64,000 nt of DNA, from contig NZ_WNJL01000037.1 of assembly GCF_010378095.1 (NCBI RefSeq), positions 475,001 to 539,000 of the forward strand, in the 5' to 3' direction. A model generated the notes under the pieces. It was not told the DNA's origin. It searched no databases and was given only the letters and a program-made list of their open reading frames with translations. The stretch comes from Acidithiobacillus ferrianus. Its GTDB lineage: Bacteria; Pseudomonadota; Gammaproteobacteria; Acidithiobacillales; Acidithiobacillaceae. The position numbers were made by a program, and so were the translations under genes. This document shows, one piece after another, positions 1-11,334 of the stretch; positions within the stretch are counted from its first letter, which is position 1; each line of letters opens with the position of its first letter.

Positions 1-441
1 CCAGGTGGGGTTCCTGACTTTGGCAATGATGCGTGTGCTGCCCAGCGGATTTGGCCATTTTGGGCGAAAAATGCCTACCGGATAGGTGTAAACCACGTTC
101 TGACCCGCGGGAAAATAAAACAAACGCCGCTCCGGGATATTGATGATGATCCCCGTCCAGGGTTTGGGCGGGAGGATGTATCGGGTGGGGATCAGCACAT
201 GCGCGCCACCACCGGGAAGCCAGGGATCCACACCGGGGTTCGCGGCGCGGATTTCATTATAGCCAACATCGTAATGGCGGGCGATGTCGAGCAGGGTATC
301 CTGATGCCGGGCGATGACCACCTGAAGTTGGCCGACCATGTTGCTGCCGGCTGCGGGCAGGGGAAACTCCGCGGCAAAGGCAGAGCCGCAAAACAGCATC
401 GAACAGCCGGCAAGGAAACTGGGGATAATGGGATATTTCAT
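1..441 (-). CDS. LysM / L,D-transpeptidase (YbiS/ErfK-type), 3' end outside window
   Basis: Periplasmic peptidoglycan-modifying enzyme of the L,D-transpeptidase family, partial: 147 codons are visible and the catalytic Cys region lies beyond base 1. The start is ATG at 441, followed by a short signal peptide ending near AFA. Then comes a LysM-like segment (HQDTLLDIARHYDVGYNEI, residues ~47-65), PxxPGGGAHVLIP, and the start of the YkuD domain (GIIINIPERRLFYF, then YPVGI). This order (LysM then YkuD) is the usual one for enzymes that link peptidoglycan or anchor Braun-type lipoprotein. Its ATG overlaps the stop of rof (ATGA), so the two are translationally coupled. Family assignment is firm; the exact paralogue is not. 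Confidence 0.85.
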   Translation of the reverse strand, partial: MKYPIIPSFLAGCSMLFCGSAFAAEFPLPAAGSNMVGQLQVVIARHQDTLLDIARHYDVGYNEIRAANPGVDPWLPGGGAHVLIPTRYILPPKPWTGIIINIPERRLFYFPAGQNVVYTYPVGIFRPKWPNPLGSTRIIAKVRNPTW

Positions 442-671
442 GGTGCAGTATTGTCCTGGACTTGTTGAATATGGGTAAGATCAATCTCGACATCACCGTC
501 GGACCGGCGCAAACGCAGCCATTCCCTGCCCTGCGCGGTCCAGACGTCGAGAATAATGCCGGCTTGCCATGTGCCATCCGCCATGCGCAAACGCATTGGA
601 CGACGCTGCATCGCGGCCAGCTCCAAGGCGCTGTGCAGTGCACAACTCACGGGTTCGTAGGCCGAAGGCAT
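438..671 (-). CDS. rof: Rof-like Rho-binding antiterminator
   Basis: Small 77-residue protein resembling E. coli Rof (YaeO), which binds Rho and inhibits Rho-dependent termination. The N-terminal YEPVSC...LELA pattern matches the Rof opening (YQPINC...LELA). It is followed by the beta-rich part (MRLRMADG..., then GDVEIDLTHIQQVQ), which corresponds to the Sm-like fold. The start is ATG at 671, 8 bases after the serS stop, so it probably belongs to the rarA-serS operon. Recognition is by eye from short motifs, so function is likely but unproven. Confidence 0.7.
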   Translation of the reverse strand: MPSAYEPVSCALHSALELAAMQRRPMRLRMADGTWQAGIILDVWTAQGREWLRLRRSDGDVEIDLTHIQQVQDNTAP

Positions 672-679
672 GGGCTCGT

Positions 680-1945
680 TCAGGCCGGGATGGCGTCCAT
701 CCCACCGAGGTAGGGACGCAAGGCGGCGGGAATTTGGATACGGCCATCGGCCTGCTGATGGTTTTCCAGGAGGGCAACCAGGGTGCGGCCGATGGCGAGG
801 CCCGAACCATTGAGGGTATGCGCGAGCTGAGGCTTGCCATCCTCCGCACGATAGCGCAACTGCAAGCGACGCGCCTGAAAGCTCTCGAAATTGCTGCAGG
901 AACTGACTTCCCGGTACTGATTCTGGCCCGGCAGCCAGACTTCCAGATCATAGGTCTTGGCAGCGCTAAAGCCCAAATCCCCCGCGCAGAGGGCCACCAC
1001 CCGGTAGGGCAGCTCCAGGAGTTGCAATACCTTTTCAGCATGGGCGGTAAGTATTTCGTGGGCCTGAGCGGAATCTTCGGGACGAACGATCTGCACCAGT
1101 TCCACCTTGTCGAACTGATGCTGGCGGATCATGCCACGGGTGTCGCGCCCGTAAGCGCCCGCTTCGCGGCGAAAACAGGGAGTATAGGCACAGAAGCGTT
1201 GCGGCAGGGCACCGACAATCTCGCCGCGCAGAAGATTGGTAAGCGGCACTTCGGCAGTGGGGATCAGGTAATAGGGGTCGTCCCTCAAAGCGAAGAGATC
1301 TTCTTCGAATTTGGGGAGCTGCCCAGTACCGAAGAGGGCGTCGGCGTTGGCGAGAAAGGGCGGCGCAATTTCGCAGTAGCCGTGTTCCGTCGTATGCAAA
1401 TCCAGCATGAATTGCGTCAGGGCGCGCTCAAGACGGGCACCGAGGCCACGCAACACCACAAAGCGGGCGCCAGCGAGGCGGGCGCCCGCCGCGAAATCAA
1501 TAATCCCCAAGCCCTCGCCCAGATCGACATGGTCGTGAGGAGGGAAATCGAAGGCGCGGGGCGCGCCCCAGTGACGCAACACCACATTGTCACTTTCATC
1601 GCGGCCATCGGGCACTGAATCCTGCGGGATATTGGGCAGACTGCTGGTCAGGTTCTCCCATTCAGCAAGGATGCTTTCCAGAGATTGCTCCAGGGTTTTG
1701 ATCTCCTCACCGTGCTGCGCCGCCGCAGTCTGCATCGCGCTGGTATCGAACCCCTGACGGCGCGCCTGACCGATCTGTCTGGAGGCTTCATTACGGGCAT
1801 TACGCACCTCTTCCATCCGGATCTGCAGGGTTTTACGCTGCTGGTCGAGGGCGCTCAGGGCCGCCACGTCCAACCTGTAGCCACGGCGGGCCAGATTGAC
1901 GGCCACTTTTTCAGGCGCGCTACGCAACAAGCTGGGATCAAGCAT
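680..1945 (-). CDS. serS: Seryl-tRNA synthetase
   Basis: Cytoplasmic class II aminoacyl-tRNA synthetase that charges tRNA-Ser. The 421 residues are the usual length. The N-terminal ~100 residues form the long antiparallel coiled-coil arm (from [21 protein letters not shown], rich in R/E/Q). The class II core follows, with motif 2 ([21 protein letters not shown], residues ~260-280) and motif 3 ([17 protein letters not shown], residues ~380-396). The ATG start at 1945 overlaps the end of rarA by 8 bases, indicating co-transcription. No unusual residue was seen. Confidence 0.97.
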   Translation of the reverse strand: MLDPSLLRSAPEKVAVNLARRGYRLDVAALSALDQQRKTLQIRMEEVRNARNEASRQIGQARRQGFDTSAMQTAAAQHGEEIKTLEQSLESILAEWENLTSSLPNIPQDSVPDGRDESDNVVLRHWGAPRAFDFPPHDHVDLGEGLGIIDFAAGARLAGARFVVLRGLGARLERALTQFMLDLHTTEHGYCEIAPPFLANADALFGTGQLPKFEEDLFALRDDPYYLIPTAEVPLTNLLRGEIVGALPQRFCAYTPCFRREAGAYGRDTRGMIRQHQFDKVELVQIVRPEDSAQAHEILTAHAEKVLQLLELPYRVVALCAGDLGFSAAKTYDLEVWLPGQNQYREVSSCSNFESFQARRLQLRYRAEDGKPQLAHTLNGSGLAIGRTLVALLENHQQADGRIQIPAALRPYLGGMDAIPA

Positions 1946-3266
1946 GGGGGGTTTTCTCTCCGGCAGATTGACGATGCGCGCTTATCCAGCGTAAACGCTC
2001 CTGGATACGTGCTTCCAGACCATGGTCACTGGGATCATAAAAATGGGTCTGACGCAGACCCGGGGGCAGATAATGCTGCTCCGGAGCGATGGCGTCGGGA
2101 TAGTCGTGATCGTATTGATAGGCTTTACCATAATCCAGTGCTTTGAGCAGCGCTGTAGGGGCGTTGCGCAGATGGAGGGGTACCTCCGCACTGCCACCCG
2201 CTCTGACCGCGGTGCGCACGGCGTTCCAAGCGTTATACACCCGATTGCTTTTGGGGCTACTGGCGAGATAGACCGTGGCTTGCGCCAAGGCCAGTTCCCC
2301 TTCGGGCGACCCGAGAAAGGCATACGCCTCTTTGGCGGCCAGGGCCATATCCAGGGCCCGCGGGTCGGCAAGACCGATGTCCTCGGACGCCATGCGCACC
2401 AGGCGACGGGCGAGGTAGAGGGGATCGGCGCCCCCATCGAGCATCCGCGCCAGCCAGTAGAGGGCCGCATCGGGGTCGGAACCGCGCAAGGATTTGTGAA
2501 AGGCGGAAATTTCATCGTAGAACGCTTCACCCCCTTTGTCGAAGCGCCGCCAGGACTGGCCTGCCGCCGCAGCGATGGTCTCCGCGCTAATCCGCACCTG
2601 ACCCTCCTGGACAGGGGCCAGTTGCACCGCCAGATCCAGCAGGTTGAGCACCCGGCGGGCATCGCCGTCGGCTGCGGTCAGCAAACCTTTCCGTACCTCT
2701 GGAGGTATCCGTATCACCAACTTGCCCAGGCCGAGCACTTGATCAGCGAGGGCATGGTCGAGAATCGTATCAAGATCTTCATCGGTCAGGGCTTTGAGGA
2801 CGTAGACGCGCGCTCGTGACAACAGCGCGTTGACCAGGGCGAAACTCGGGTTCTCGGTCGTCGCGCCGATGAGGGTCATGACCCCTTCCTCCACATGGGG
2901 CAGCAGGGCGTCCTGTTGGCTTTTGTTGAAACGATGGATTTCGTCAATGAAGAGGACCGTGCCCTGGCCCAGAGACCGGGCGGACTCGGCGCTGGTGACA
3001 GCGGCGCGGATTTCTCGTACCCCGCTGTTGACGGCGGATAAGACCTGGAAATGCTGGCCAACAGCGTGGGCCAGGAGTTGCGCCAAGGTGGTCTTGCCAC
3101 TGCCCGGCGGACCCCAGAGAATCATGGAGTGCAACTGCCCGCCCTGCACCATGGCCCGCAACGGACCCGTCTTGCCGAGCAGATGCCTCTGGCCGACGTA
3201 AGCGTCCAGGTTCCGAGGGCGCATACGGGCCGCCAGCGGGCGCGGGTCGATGGATGACGCGGTCAT
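1938..3266 (-). CDS. rarA: Replication-associated recombination protein A (AAA+ ATPase)
   Basis: MgsA/RarA, a clamp-loader-like AAA+ ATPase that acts at stalled replication forks. The chosen start is ATG at 3266 ([17 protein letters not shown]), which gives 442 residues, the normal family length; the longer upstream reading frame runs through the fadL-like gene and is not real. Walker A is [10 protein letters not shown] (residues ~50-60), Walker B is [15 protein letters not shown], sensor 1 is GATTENPSF, and the C-terminal tetramerisation part contains [19 protein letters not shown]. It is sandwiched between the outer-membrane protein gene and serS, all on the same strand. Confidence 0.95.
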   Translation of the reverse strand: MTASSIDPRPLAARMRPRNLDAYVGQRHLLGKTGPLRAMVQGGQLHSMILWGPPGSGKTTLAQLLAHAVGQHFQVLSAVNSGVREIRAAVTSAESARSLGQGTVLFIDEIHRFNKSQQDALLPHVEEGVMTLIGATTENPSFALVNALLSRARVYVLKALTDEDLDTILDHALADQVLGLGKLVIRIPPEVRKGLLTAADGDARRVLNLLDLAVQLAPVQEGQVRISAETIAAAAGQSWRRFDKGGEAFYDEISAFHKSLRGSDPDAALYWLARMLDGGADPLYLARRLVRMASEDIGLADPRALDMALAAKEAYAFLGSPEGELALAQATVYLASSPKSNRVYNAWNAVRTAVRAGGSAEVPLHLRNAPTALLKALDYGKAYQYDHDYPDAIAPEQHYLPPGLRQTHFYDPSDHGLEARIQERLRWISAHRQSAGEKTPHA

Positions 3267-3285
3267 GTCAGGGACGCTCTCGCCC

Positions 3286-4353
3286 TTAAAAATCCCGGGA
3301 AATAGCCGCACCAAAATTGAAGGTGCTGACTTTGTAAGTGCCAGGGAAGTCAGCGTTATAGGAGGTTGCATTACCGGAGAGGGCATACGCGGCCCCCACG
3401 TCATAGTGCCAAGCACCCAGTCCGATGCCCACGCCAAAAGAGGCCAAGTTGCTGCTCGCCGCGGGTACTCCCGCCTGAATGCTGGAACCATTACCAGGGC
3501 TCCCCTCGTGAGCGAAACCCCCACGCAATTCGAGATCCTGATCAAGGTGATAGCTCAGACCGAGGCGGTAGGCCAATGCGGATTTCCAACCCAGATTGCC
3601 ATAGCCAGGTAATCGGGCATTACTCCAGTCATTCCAGTCGACATCCAATTCGGTGGCAAAACGCGGCGTGAAACGATAACGAACACCCGCCTGCACGCGG
3701 TTGGGGAGGTCGATGCCGCCACCGATGCTGGACGCAGAGCGATAGCTGAGTCCGGCATTGAAGGTCTCGGTGGTGTAGAAGAGACCTACATTGCCCCCGA
3801 CCCCACCCCCATTACCGGAATGGGGGCCGAAGGTGGCATTGAGACTCCGGTAATAATCCAACCCTACCCCGATACTCAGATTGGGCAGCAACAAATAAGC
3901 GACACCGGGATTCACATCGATGATCCGCAGGTCATTTTTCCATGGGGTCGTCTGTGCCGTCCCAAACGTTCCCGCAGGCCAGGAACTGTTGACGCGGTAG
4001 GGAGAGGTGATTCCCAGACCGACCGCCAGCGGAAGATCATTGAAACGATGGGTCACGAAGAGGTTGGGCAGGAGCTGTAGGTTACTGCTGGCATCGAAGC
4101 TGCCATTACGATTACTCACCTTGTAGATAGGTCGCATCGCCAAAATATCCAGTCCTACCCGGGTACCTGGAAAGAAAACCATGCTCGCGGGATCGTTCGA
4201 GAAGCTGCTGACAGGTCCGCCGTCGGCCACCGTGGCACCCGCTTCCGAAAGGCCCACCACGGAGGTCGGCACGGCAAAGCCGGCGGCATGGGATTGCGCA
4301 GCCACTAACAGGCCGAAGGTGACGAGGGCGAGACGAGTCTTCAAAGCCGACAT
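3286..4353 (-). CDS. FadL/TodX-family outer-membrane protein
   Basis: Outer-membrane beta-barrel of the FadL-type hydrophobic-compound transport family, 355 residues. ATG at 4353 is preceded by GGAG at the right distance, so it is preferred over the TTG 12 bases upstream. It has a signal peptide (LALVTFGLLVAAQSHAAGF) followed by the N-terminal segment typical of the family (GLSEAGATVADGG, then SNDPASMVFF). The rest alternates in beta-strand fashion and ends in Phe, as outer-membrane proteins usually do. At 355 residues it is shorter than E. coli FadL (~420 mature). The substrate is unknown; hydrophobic molecules are likely. Confidence 0.85.
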   Translation of the reverse strand: MSALKTRLALVTFGLLVAAQSHAAGFAVPTSVVGLSEAGATVADGGPVSSFSNDPASMVFFPGTRVGLDILAMRPIYKVSNRNGSFDASSNLQLLPNLFVTHRFNDLPLAVGLGITSPYRVNSSWPAGTFGTAQTTPWKNDLRIIDVNPGVAYLLLPNLSIGVGLDYYRSLNATFGPHSGNGGGVGGNVGLFYTTETFNAGLSYRSASSIGGGIDLPNRVQAGVRYRFTPRFATELDVDWNDWSNARLPGYGNLGWKSALAYRLGLSYHLDQDLELRGGFAHEGSPGNGSSIQAGVPAASSNLASFGVGIGLGAWHYDVGAAYALSGNATSYNADFPGTYKVSTFNFGAAISRDF

Positions 4354-4370
4354 GCGGTACTCCAAAAAAG

Positions 4371-5066
4371 TTAACGGGAGAGGATATCCACACCGGCGGG
4401 GGGAGTAAACTGGAACTCCTGCGCCGCAATGGGATGGTTGATTTCAATATGTTCGAAGTGGAGTACGGTCTGCTGCTGGAAAGCATCCTCCATACGCATT
4501 TCGCGGAGCATGCCCTGCGCGTCAAAGCCCAAGCGCAGGGCGGTGAAACCCCGATCCTGGCCCGTTTTGGGGTGAAGCAGCAGCCAGCGAAGACCGTCCT
4601 TTTTCCCCAGGTCGGTAATCTTGAAGCGCTGGCTAAGGTCATCACCACCAGCGATCAATGCCGCCGGCGTCGACCCGAGCGCCTGGCCCAGGGGCTGCAC
4701 CGTGGCCTGCTCCAGAGCGGGCTCGTAGAGCCAGACCTTCTCGCCATCGGAGACAATGATTTGCCCGTTATTACCGCCATAGTCCCAGCGGAATTTTCCG
4801 GGGCGGGAGATCCACAACTGGCCACTGGCCCGTTTGACGACCTGGCCGTCATGGTTGGCCACCTCCTGACTGAACCGGGCGGTAATGGTATGGGTTTTTT
4901 GGAAGAACTCCTGCAACACGGCCGATCCGGAAGCCGCGGCGACATACTGGGGGATGCCCAGTATCAGCAGGGATATCAAAAATCCGCGGGCCAGGCGTCC
5001 AACCCGCAATGTGGGGCCGCGGCGGTGAAGAAGATAATTAGTCACGGCCTGGAGGCGCTGCTGCAT
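4371..5066 (-). CDS. lolA: Outer-membrane lipoprotein carrier protein LolA
   Basis: Periplasmic chaperone that carries lipoproteins from LolCDE to LolB. It is 231 residues, starting at ATG 5066, which overlaps the end of ftsK by 29 bases. A hydrophobic signal ([19 protein letters not shown]) is preceded by an unusually long 26-residue cytoplasmic leader, so a later start is possible. The mature part opens with [19 protein letters not shown], has the LolA signature [13 protein letters not shown] and [10 protein letters not shown], and ends in [10 protein letters not shown]. The ftsK-lolA order is common in proteobacteria, often with rarA following, as here. Confidence 0.92.
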   Translation of the reverse strand: MQQRLQAVTNYLLHRRGPTLRVGRLARGFLISLLILGIPQYVAAASGSAVLQEFFQKTHTITARFSQEVANHDGQVVKRASGQLWISRPGKFRWDYGGNNGQIIVSDGEKVWLYEPALEQATVQPLGQALGSTPAALIAGGDDLSQRFKITDLGKKDGLRWLLLHPKTGQDRGFTALRLGFDAQGMLREMRMEDAFQQQTVLHFEHIEINHPIAAQEFQFTPPAGVDILSR

Positions 5067-7332
5067 AGACTTCTCTGCTCCCGTTACTTTGCAAGGGACC
5101 GACCACGCCAATCCGCTCCATCTCCTCGATCATGCGGGCCGCGCGGTTGTAACCCACCTTGAGCTGCCGCTGCACGTAAGAAATGCTCGCCTTGCGACTG
5201 CTGGTGACGATAGCCACGGCCTGATCGTAGAGGGGGTCCGCATCCTCTCCGCCCTCGCCACCGGCGCCCTCTCCATCGCTACCGTCATTACCCTGTAAAA
5301 TACGTTCGTCGTACTGAGGCGCACCCAACTGGCGCAAGGATTCCACCACACGGTGGACTTCTTCATCGCTGACAAAAGCACCATGCACCCGCAGCGGATA
5401 ACCGGAACCCGGTGGCAAATACAGCATATCGCCCTGGCCCAACAAGGTTTCCGCACCCATCTGGTCGAGAATGGTGCGCGAATCAATACGCGAGGAAACC
5501 TGAAAGGCGATGCGCGTCGGGACGTTGGCCTTGATGAGACCGGTAATCACGTCCACCGAGGGACGCTGAGTCGCCATAATCAAGTGCAATCCCGCCGCCC
5601 GCGCCTTTTGTGCCAGGCGGGTGATCAGGGTTTCCACCTGCTTCCCGACCACCATCATCAAGTCAGCGAATTCATCGATGATAACGACAATGGCGGGTAG
5701 CGTGGTGAGTGTGATCGGTGCGCCATCCATGTCCTTATCGGGTCCCGGTAACGGGTGCCCAGACGCCACCGCCTCGCGCACCTTCTGATTGTATCCGGCA
5801 AGGTTGCGCACGCCCGCAAAAGACATGATCTTGTAGCGTCGCTCCATCTCCGCCACGCACCAGCGCAAGGCGTTGGCCGCTTCCTTCATGTCCGTCACCA
5901 CCGGTGCCAGCAGGTGAGGAATGCCCTCATAAATGGACAACTCCAGCATTTTGGGATCCACCATGATCAGGCGCACTTCCTCGGCGGTCGCCTTGAACAG
6001 AATACTGAGAATCATGGCGTTGACACCCACGGATTTGCCGGCACCGGTGGTACCGGCCACCAGCAAGTGAGGCATCTTCGCCAGATCGGCGGACACTGGA
6101 TGACCACCGATATCCTGGCCGAGGGCCAGTGTCAGTAAACTTTTACCCTGCGTGAAGCTATGGCTGGAAAGCACTTCGGAAAGCCGCACGGTGCGCCGTT
6201 TCGGGTTGGGCACCTCGATACCCATGGTCGCCTTGCCGGGAATCGCCTCCACCACCCGCACCCGCGCCGCCAGCACCCGCGAGAGATCCTTGCTGAGGCC
6301 GGCGATCTGACTGACTTTGACTCCCGGTGCCGGTTCGATTTCAAAACGGGTGATGACCGGGCCCGGATGGGCGGCCACGACCGTCGCCTGCACGCCAAAA
6401 TCAGCGAGTTTCTCTTCCAACGCGCGCGATCGTTGCGTCAGCACCTCAGGCTGCGGCCGTGCATTCGGATCGTCCACATCCGCCGGATCGAGCAGGGCAA
6501 GATCGGGGAGACCGTCAGCCCGCGGTGGACCCACGGGAGCAAGCAATGGTAACTGCCGGCCATGCTTGACGGCGGCCTGAACCAATACCGCTCCGCGCTT
6601 TTTGGCGGGAAAGAGGCCAGATGCCGGCGAGGATGCCTTTTGCGCGCCGGACGCGGGCGTCGCGACCGGAACCGCATGCACTGGCAACCCTCGCCGCCAG
6701 GGCCAGCGCAGGCGCCGCGGCGAGGAGAAACGCAGTGCGCCGATGCGCGCCATCATCGCGCGTGGTCCCAGGCCGGTCAGCAGAAACGCACCGAAAAGAA
6801 ATAGCCCCAAGAATAGTAACGCACTCCCGCCCACACCGATGAAAGGCTGGGCAAGGACACTGATCTCCTGGCCCAGGATACCGCCCGCCCCCGCCCCGGC
6901 AACAGGCCACCAGGCGGCGGGCCAGGTCAGCGCGAGGAAGCCCATCAGGCCCAGCGCAATGGCGATGCCGCCCAAGGGGGCCGTCCACCGCCCCGGATGC
7001 TGAAGAAACCAGTATCGCCACAACTGCCAGACCCACGCCCCCAACGCCACCGGGAGGAGCCAGGCGATCATGCCAAAAATCTGCACCAGAAAATCGGCGA
7101 GATAGGCACCCGTCTCGCCACCCCAGTTACGCGCGGGACCGCCCTTGCCGCTATTGAACCAACTGGGGTCGGCCGGGTGGAAGCTGAGCAGGGATATGGC
7201 CATAAACGCCGCCACCGCGATCAGCACCAATAACCACGCCTCACGACGCCACGATTTGGCACGCGACCCCTGCACCGGCTTTGCGGAGGCAGACCGGGAG
7301 TCTCTGGAGACATTGCGGGCAGTGGAACTCAT
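5038..7332 (-). CDS. ftsK: DNA translocase FtsK
   Basis: Septum-associated DNA pump that clears chromosome ends and activates XerCD at dif. It has 764 residues, close to the short FtsK/SpoIIIE form. About four membrane segments lie in residues 30-190, followed by a short Pro/Ala-rich linker (to ~280). The motor has Walker A GTTGAGKS at ~427-434 and Walker [14 protein letters not shown]. The C-terminal winged-helix gamma domain ([11 protein letters not shown]...[19 protein letters not shown]) reads KOPS DNA. The linker is much shorter than in E. coli FtsK (1,329 residues). It is first gene of the minus-strand run; the 279 bases to trxB hold the divergent promoters. Confidence 0.96.
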   Translation of the reverse strand: MSSTARNVSRDSRSASAKPVQGSRAKSWRREAWLLVLIAVAAFMAISLLSFHPADPSWFNSGKGGPARNWGGETGAYLADFLVQIFGMIAWLLPVALGAWVWQLWRYWFLQHPGRWTAPLGGIAIALGLMGFLALTWPAAWWPVAGAGAGGILGQEISVLAQPFIGVGGSALLFLGLFLFGAFLLTGLGPRAMMARIGALRFSSPRRLRWPWRRGLPVHAVPVATPASGAQKASSPASGLFPAKKRGAVLVQAAVKHGRQLPLLAPVGPPRADGLPDLALLDPADVDDPNARPQPEVLTQRSRALEEKLADFGVQATVVAAHPGPVITRFEIEPAPGVKVSQIAGLSKDLSRVLAARVRVVEAIPGKATMGIEVPNPKRRTVRLSEVLSSHSFTQGKSLLTLALGQDIGGHPVSADLAKMPHLLVAGTTGAGKSVGVNAMILSILFKATAEEVRLIMVDPKMLELSIYEGIPHLLAPVVTDMKEAANALRWCVAEMERRYKIMSFAGVRNLAGYNQKVREAVASGHPLPGPDKDMDGAPITLTTLPAIVVIIDEFADLMMVVGKQVETLITRLAQKARAAGLHLIMATQRPSVDVITGLIKANVPTRIAFQVSSRIDSRTILDQMGAETLLGQGDMLYLPPGSGYPLRVHGAFVSDEEVHRVVESLRQLGAPQYDERILQGNDGSDGEGAGGEGGEDADPLYDQAVAIVTSSRKASISYVQRQLKVGYNRAARMIEEMERIGVVGPLQSNGSREVYAAAPPGRD

Positions 7333-7608
7333 GTCGGCACGCTAAACGACCCCTGCGCAGGTGTCAAGGAAAAACAAGAAAGGCAAAGAAATTCCATCGT
7401 TATTGGCGTGCGGCGGATCAGGTGCGGGGCTCATCTCGCGACACGCGTCATCCCCATGGACCCTAGTCCAGGCGTGGGAGGCTGAGACAGTGCGAAGAGA
7501 ATGGTGTTAGACTTTTCCCAGCGATTCACACAGGTCGGGGCGTGTTTCACCAACACACGTCATTCGGCCGACATCCTTACCATCTTCACCATTCTGGCAA
7601 CGAGGTAA

Positions 7609-8580
<972 letters not shown>

Positions 8581-8583
8581 AAC

Positions 8584-9159
8584 GTGGGGCGGCGGCCACA
8601 TCAGCCGGATCGACAGGGTCCGACCATCGACATCGAGGATACGGCGCGTTTTCTACGGGCGGTTGCCGATGTTCGCCCGTTACCAGCGCCGCCCCCACCT
8701 GCTCGCCCGGCGCCACCCCCGCCTTTGCCACTGCAGCGCTACCGGGACGAGAGGGCGGTCCTGGAATCGTTGGGACATCCTCTGAACAGTGATGCGGCGC
8801 TGGAATCGGGAGATGAGTGGCTCTATTTGCGTCCTGGTTTATCTCCCGCACTGCTGCGGGATTTGCGCCGGGGACGATTCCGCACTCAAGAGCGACTGGA
8901 TCTGCACGGTTGTACCGTTGAAGAAGCCCGCACCGAATTGAGGGTATTCCTGCGCGAGGCCAGGCAGCGGCGCTGGACTTGCGTCTGCATCATCCACGGG
9001 AAGGGGTTGGGCTCCCCCGGCCGCATTCCTGTCTTGAAAAGGCTGGTAGGCGGCTGGCTGATGCGCCATCAGGAGGTGCTCGCCTTCGCCCAGGCGCGCC
9101 CCGGCGAAGGCGGCGGCGGCGCACTGCAAATCCTGCTGGGTTGGCGGCGTCGGTCATGA
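8584..9159 (+). CDS. Smr-domain protein (MutS2 C-terminal-like nuclease domain)
   Basis: 191-residue protein starting at GTG 8584, three bases after the trxB stop, with AAGGA upstream. Residues ~30-55 are a proline-rich linker. The Smr domain follows with LDLHGCTVEEAR (~100-111), the signature IIHGKGLGSPG (~135-145) and the end GGGGALQILLG. Stand-alone Smr proteins (SmrA/SmrB type) act as endonucleases; E. coli SmrB cleaves mRNA at collided ribosomes. The LDLHG and HGKG motifs are intact, so activity is plausible, but whether it acts on DNA or mRNA cannot be told from sequence. Confidence 0.85.
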   Translation: MGRRPHQPDRQGPTIDIEDTARFLRAVADVRPLPAPPPPARPAPPPPLPLQRYRDERAVLESLGHPLNSDAALESGDEWLYLRPGLSPALLRDLRRGRFRTQERLDLHGCTVEEARTELRVFLREARQRRWTCVCIIHGKGLGSPGRIPVLKRLVGGWLMRHQEVLAFAQARPGEGGGGALQILLGWRRRS

Positions 9160-9218
9160 TCGGCGCCACGCCGTTCTATCCGCCCCCTGGCACCTCGACC
9201 CATGAGGGCGCCCTCGGA

Positions 9219-9239
9219 CCGCCCCGCACTATGGGGCGG
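9219..9239. terminator. Possible bidirectional terminator hairpin between smr and merR
   Basis: Inverted repeat CCGCCCC-N7-GGGGCGG. It lies between the convergent Smr-domain gene and the merR-type gene and overlaps the last codons of the latter. No clear T-tract follows on either strand, so intrinsic termination is uncertain. Confidence 0.4.
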
Positions 9240-9699
9240 CCACCAGTCGGTCATCACCCCGTCGTTCCCAGCGGTTCCGAAGCGCCGGGCTGCCTTCCAC
9301 TTCGGCCAGGGAAGCGAGGATAGGGCAGCCTTCGACAGGACCGTGGCCGGGGCAGCGTCCGGCCTGCTGCGCAAGGGCCGTACGCATCCGTCGCAAATCG
9401 GAAATCTTCAAATCGATCTCGGCGATTTTTTGCTCGGTCAGGGCCTTTACCTCCGCCATGTCATTGGTCGCGCTGCCGCTGATCTCCAACAGATCCTTCA
9501 CTTCGGCCAGCGAAAAGCCGAGATTCTGGGCGCGCCGGATAAACCGCAGACGGGCTTCCGTATGGCCATCATAGAGGCGATAATTAGCCGCCGTCCGCTG
9601 CACCGGACGGATGAGGCCGATGCGCTCATAGTAACGCAGCGTCTCTGCGGCGAGCCCGGCTTCACGCGCCATGCGGCCAATGGTTACGGGGTTTTCCAT
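9229..9699 (-). CDS. MerR-family transcriptional regulator (metal-responsive type)
   Basis: 156-residue regulator starting at ATG 9699, preceded by AAGGAGAGAG. It has a winged helix at the N-terminus (TIGRMAREAGLAAETLRYYERIGLIRP), then a long dimerisation helix and a C-terminal tail with HGPVEGCPILASLAE. The C...H.....CPIL arrangement resembles the metal-binding loop of ZntR/PbrR-like regulators. There is no adjacent divergent efflux gene: a convergent smr gene lies downstream and truD upstream. The target is therefore unknown, or elsewhere, or itself. Confidence 0.85.
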   Translation of the reverse strand: MENPVTIGRMAREAGLAAETLRYYERIGLIRPVQRTAANYRLYDGHTEARLRFIRRAQNLGFSLAEVKDLLEISGSATNDMAEVKALTEQKIAEIDLKISDLRRMRTALAQQAGRCPGHGPVEGCPILASLAEVEGSPALRNRWERRGDDRLVAAP

Positions 9700-9751
9700 G
9701 GGAACTCTCTCCTTATTATAGTGCTTCAGGATAATGTTGTACGGTGGAGGT

Positions 9752-9780
9752 ATAATGTCCATTGTAAGGCATCTAGTCAA
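9752..9780 (-). promoter_or_regulatory. Predicted promoter of the merR-type gene
   Basis: On the minus strand, TTGACT (9775-9780) and CATTAT (9752-9757) are separated by 17 bases, reading toward the merR-type gene. The -35 overlaps the last bases of truD. The spacer has ordinary length rather than the stretched 19-20 bases of MerR-activated promoters, so this would be a constitutive or self-repressed promoter. Confidence 0.5.
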
Positions 9781-10858
9781 CATAAAGGTCGAGCCTCTGC
9801 ACTTCGGGTATCTCCTGACCGAAGAGCCCTTCCACACAACTCGTCGCGAAGACACCGGCAGGGAGGAAAAAGCTGAGAACGAGGGTGTGGGCATCCTGCC
9901 AATGACTGGTCAAATCATCGGGACGCGCGCGCAAGGGGCGCCGGGCGGCATCCAGTCCTTGTTCCGCCAGGCGTCGAGCCCAATACAGGCCATTGCCCAT
10001 GGTACCGGCGGCAACCGCCGCGCTCAGAGCCAGAGTCTCCAGCGCAGCGGCATCCGCGGTCGGCGTCACCCCACCCCGTCCCGGTAGCGGACCGGTAGGG
10101 TGCAGATCCCAGGCAGCGGCCCGCGCCCGCAACGCCTCCTGATCCGCCAACCCAGCAAGGAAAAGACTGTGTGAGCCCGCCAGTTGAACCACCTCACCGG
10201 ACAGAATCTCGGTCCAGTTGCCTTGTCGCACCCGCTCGGCGAGGACAAGATTGAACAGGGCGGAACGAGCGGCGGACCAGAGCAAGCCACGCCGATGCCG
10301 GTCCACCCGCGCGCACTGTCCCGACAATAATCGTGCGGCTTCCGACAGATTGCGATGACCGAAACGCTGGGCACCGAAATAGTTCGGGAACCCCCTTTGC
10401 GCCAGGCTTCGCAGACGGGTGCTCCACAGACTTTGCGCTCCCGTGGTCGCGCGCAGAACCAGTTGGAAATGATTACCACGCAGCACACCGCGGCGCAGCT
10501 TGCGATCATGACGGCTGACCTGCCGCAGATGCAGATCATTCCCTTCCAGACTGGCCCAGTCGGGATCACGGCCCGGCGCCGCTGGCACGGTAAAGCTTTG
10601 CCGGGCAATGGCGTGACGGTCCTTGAGACCAGCAAAGCCGATATCACGGACAGCCACACCCGCGCAGCGCGCGAGCCGGATGGCGACTTCCTGGGTATTG
10701 AGGCCGCGCTTTTCCACAACGATCCAATGATGACCGCCCACCCCCGATGGGGCGAAGGGCAACCGTTCCGTGACCCGGAAATCTTCCAGGCTCCGCCGCA
10801 ACTCAGCGCTGAGCGGTTCCCCATCCGCCGGATAAATGCGCGGCGAACTTTCAGACAT
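9773..10858 (-). CDS. truD: tRNA pseudouridine(13) synthase TruD
   Basis: Converts U13 of tRNA-Glu to pseudouridine. It has 361 residues, the normal length. The family catalytic motif [14 protein letters not shown] is present (~residues 75-88; Asp is the nucleophile). So are [10 protein letters not shown], the signature [12 protein letters not shown], and a C-terminal part with [18 protein letters not shown]. The ATG at 10858 overlaps the ispF end by 8 bases, giving an ispD-ispF-truD operon, a common arrangement in gammaproteobacteria. Confidence 0.95.
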   Translation of the reverse strand: MSESSPRIYPADGEPLSAELRRSLEDFRVTERLPFAPSGVGGHHWIVVEKRGLNTQEVAIRLARCAGVAVRDIGFAGLKDRHAIARQSFTVPAAPGRDPDWASLEGNDLHLRQVSRHDRKLRRGVLRGNHFQLVLRATTGAQSLWSTRLRSLAQRGFPNYFGAQRFGHRNLSEAARLLSGQCARVDRHRRGLLWSAARSALFNLVLAERVRQGNWTEILSGEVVQLAGSHSLFLAGLADQEALRARAAAWDLHPTGPLPGRGGVTPTADAAALETLALSAAVAAGTMGNGLYWARRLAEQGLDAARRPLRARPDDLTSHWQDAHTLVLSFFLPAGVFATSCVEGLFGQEIPEVQRLDLYVD

Positions 10859-11330
10859 GCCGGATCAGGGCGACCGCGTGCGCGGCAATGCCTTCCCCCC
10901 GACCGATATAGCCCAAGGCTTCGGTGGTGGTGGCTTTGACATTGATGGCATCCGGATCAACCGCCAAATCGGCGGCAATGTGTCGACGCATCTGCGGAAT
11001 GTATGGGGCCAGCTTCGGACGCTGGCAGACGATGGTCGCGTCGACATTGTCTACTCGATACCCTTTTCCCTGAATGAGTTGATAGCAATGCCGGAGCAGG
11101 AGGCGAGAGTCCGCGCCCGCAAAACGAACATCGGTGTCGGGGAAATGCTGGCCGATATCACCTAGGGCCGCCGCCCCCAGTAAGGCGTCGCAAAGCGCGT
11201 GGAGGAGCACATCGGCGTCGGAATGGCCGGCAAGACCATGCGCGTACGGGACGGTCACACCACCAAGGATCAACGGCCTTCCGACCACCAACGCATGCAC
11301 GTCGAATCCATGACCAATACGCAGTCGCAT
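10851..11330 (-). CDS. ispF: 2-C-methyl-D-erythritol 2,4-cyclodiphosphate synthase
   Basis: MEP-pathway enzyme forming MEcPP for isoprenoid synthesis. It has 159 residues from ATG 11330 ([14 protein letters not shown]). The metal-binding DVH (GHGFDVHAL), [18 protein letters not shown] and the C-terminal [16 protein letters not shown] are all intact. It lies 4 bases after the ispD stop. The upstream extension of the reading frame inside ispD is not used. Confidence 0.96.
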   Translation of the reverse strand: MRLRIGHGFDVHALVVGRPLILGGVTVPYAHGLAGHSDADVLLHALCDALLGAAALGDIGQHFPDTDVRFAGADSRLLLRHCYQLIQGKGYRVDNVDATIVCQRPKLAPYIPQMRRHIAADLAVDPDAINVKATTTEALGYIGRGEGIAAHAVALIRHV

Positions 11331-11334
11331 CGTT

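Noticed and set aside
569..1618. Long plus-strand open frame (349 codons) opposite serS
   Set aside because: It is the antisense shadow of a GC-rich conserved gene; no family features, and serS is unambiguous.
3267..3545. 93-residue N-terminal extension of RarA
   Set aside because: It overlaps the well-supported FadL-type gene in another frame; RarA homologues start near [10 protein letters not shown].
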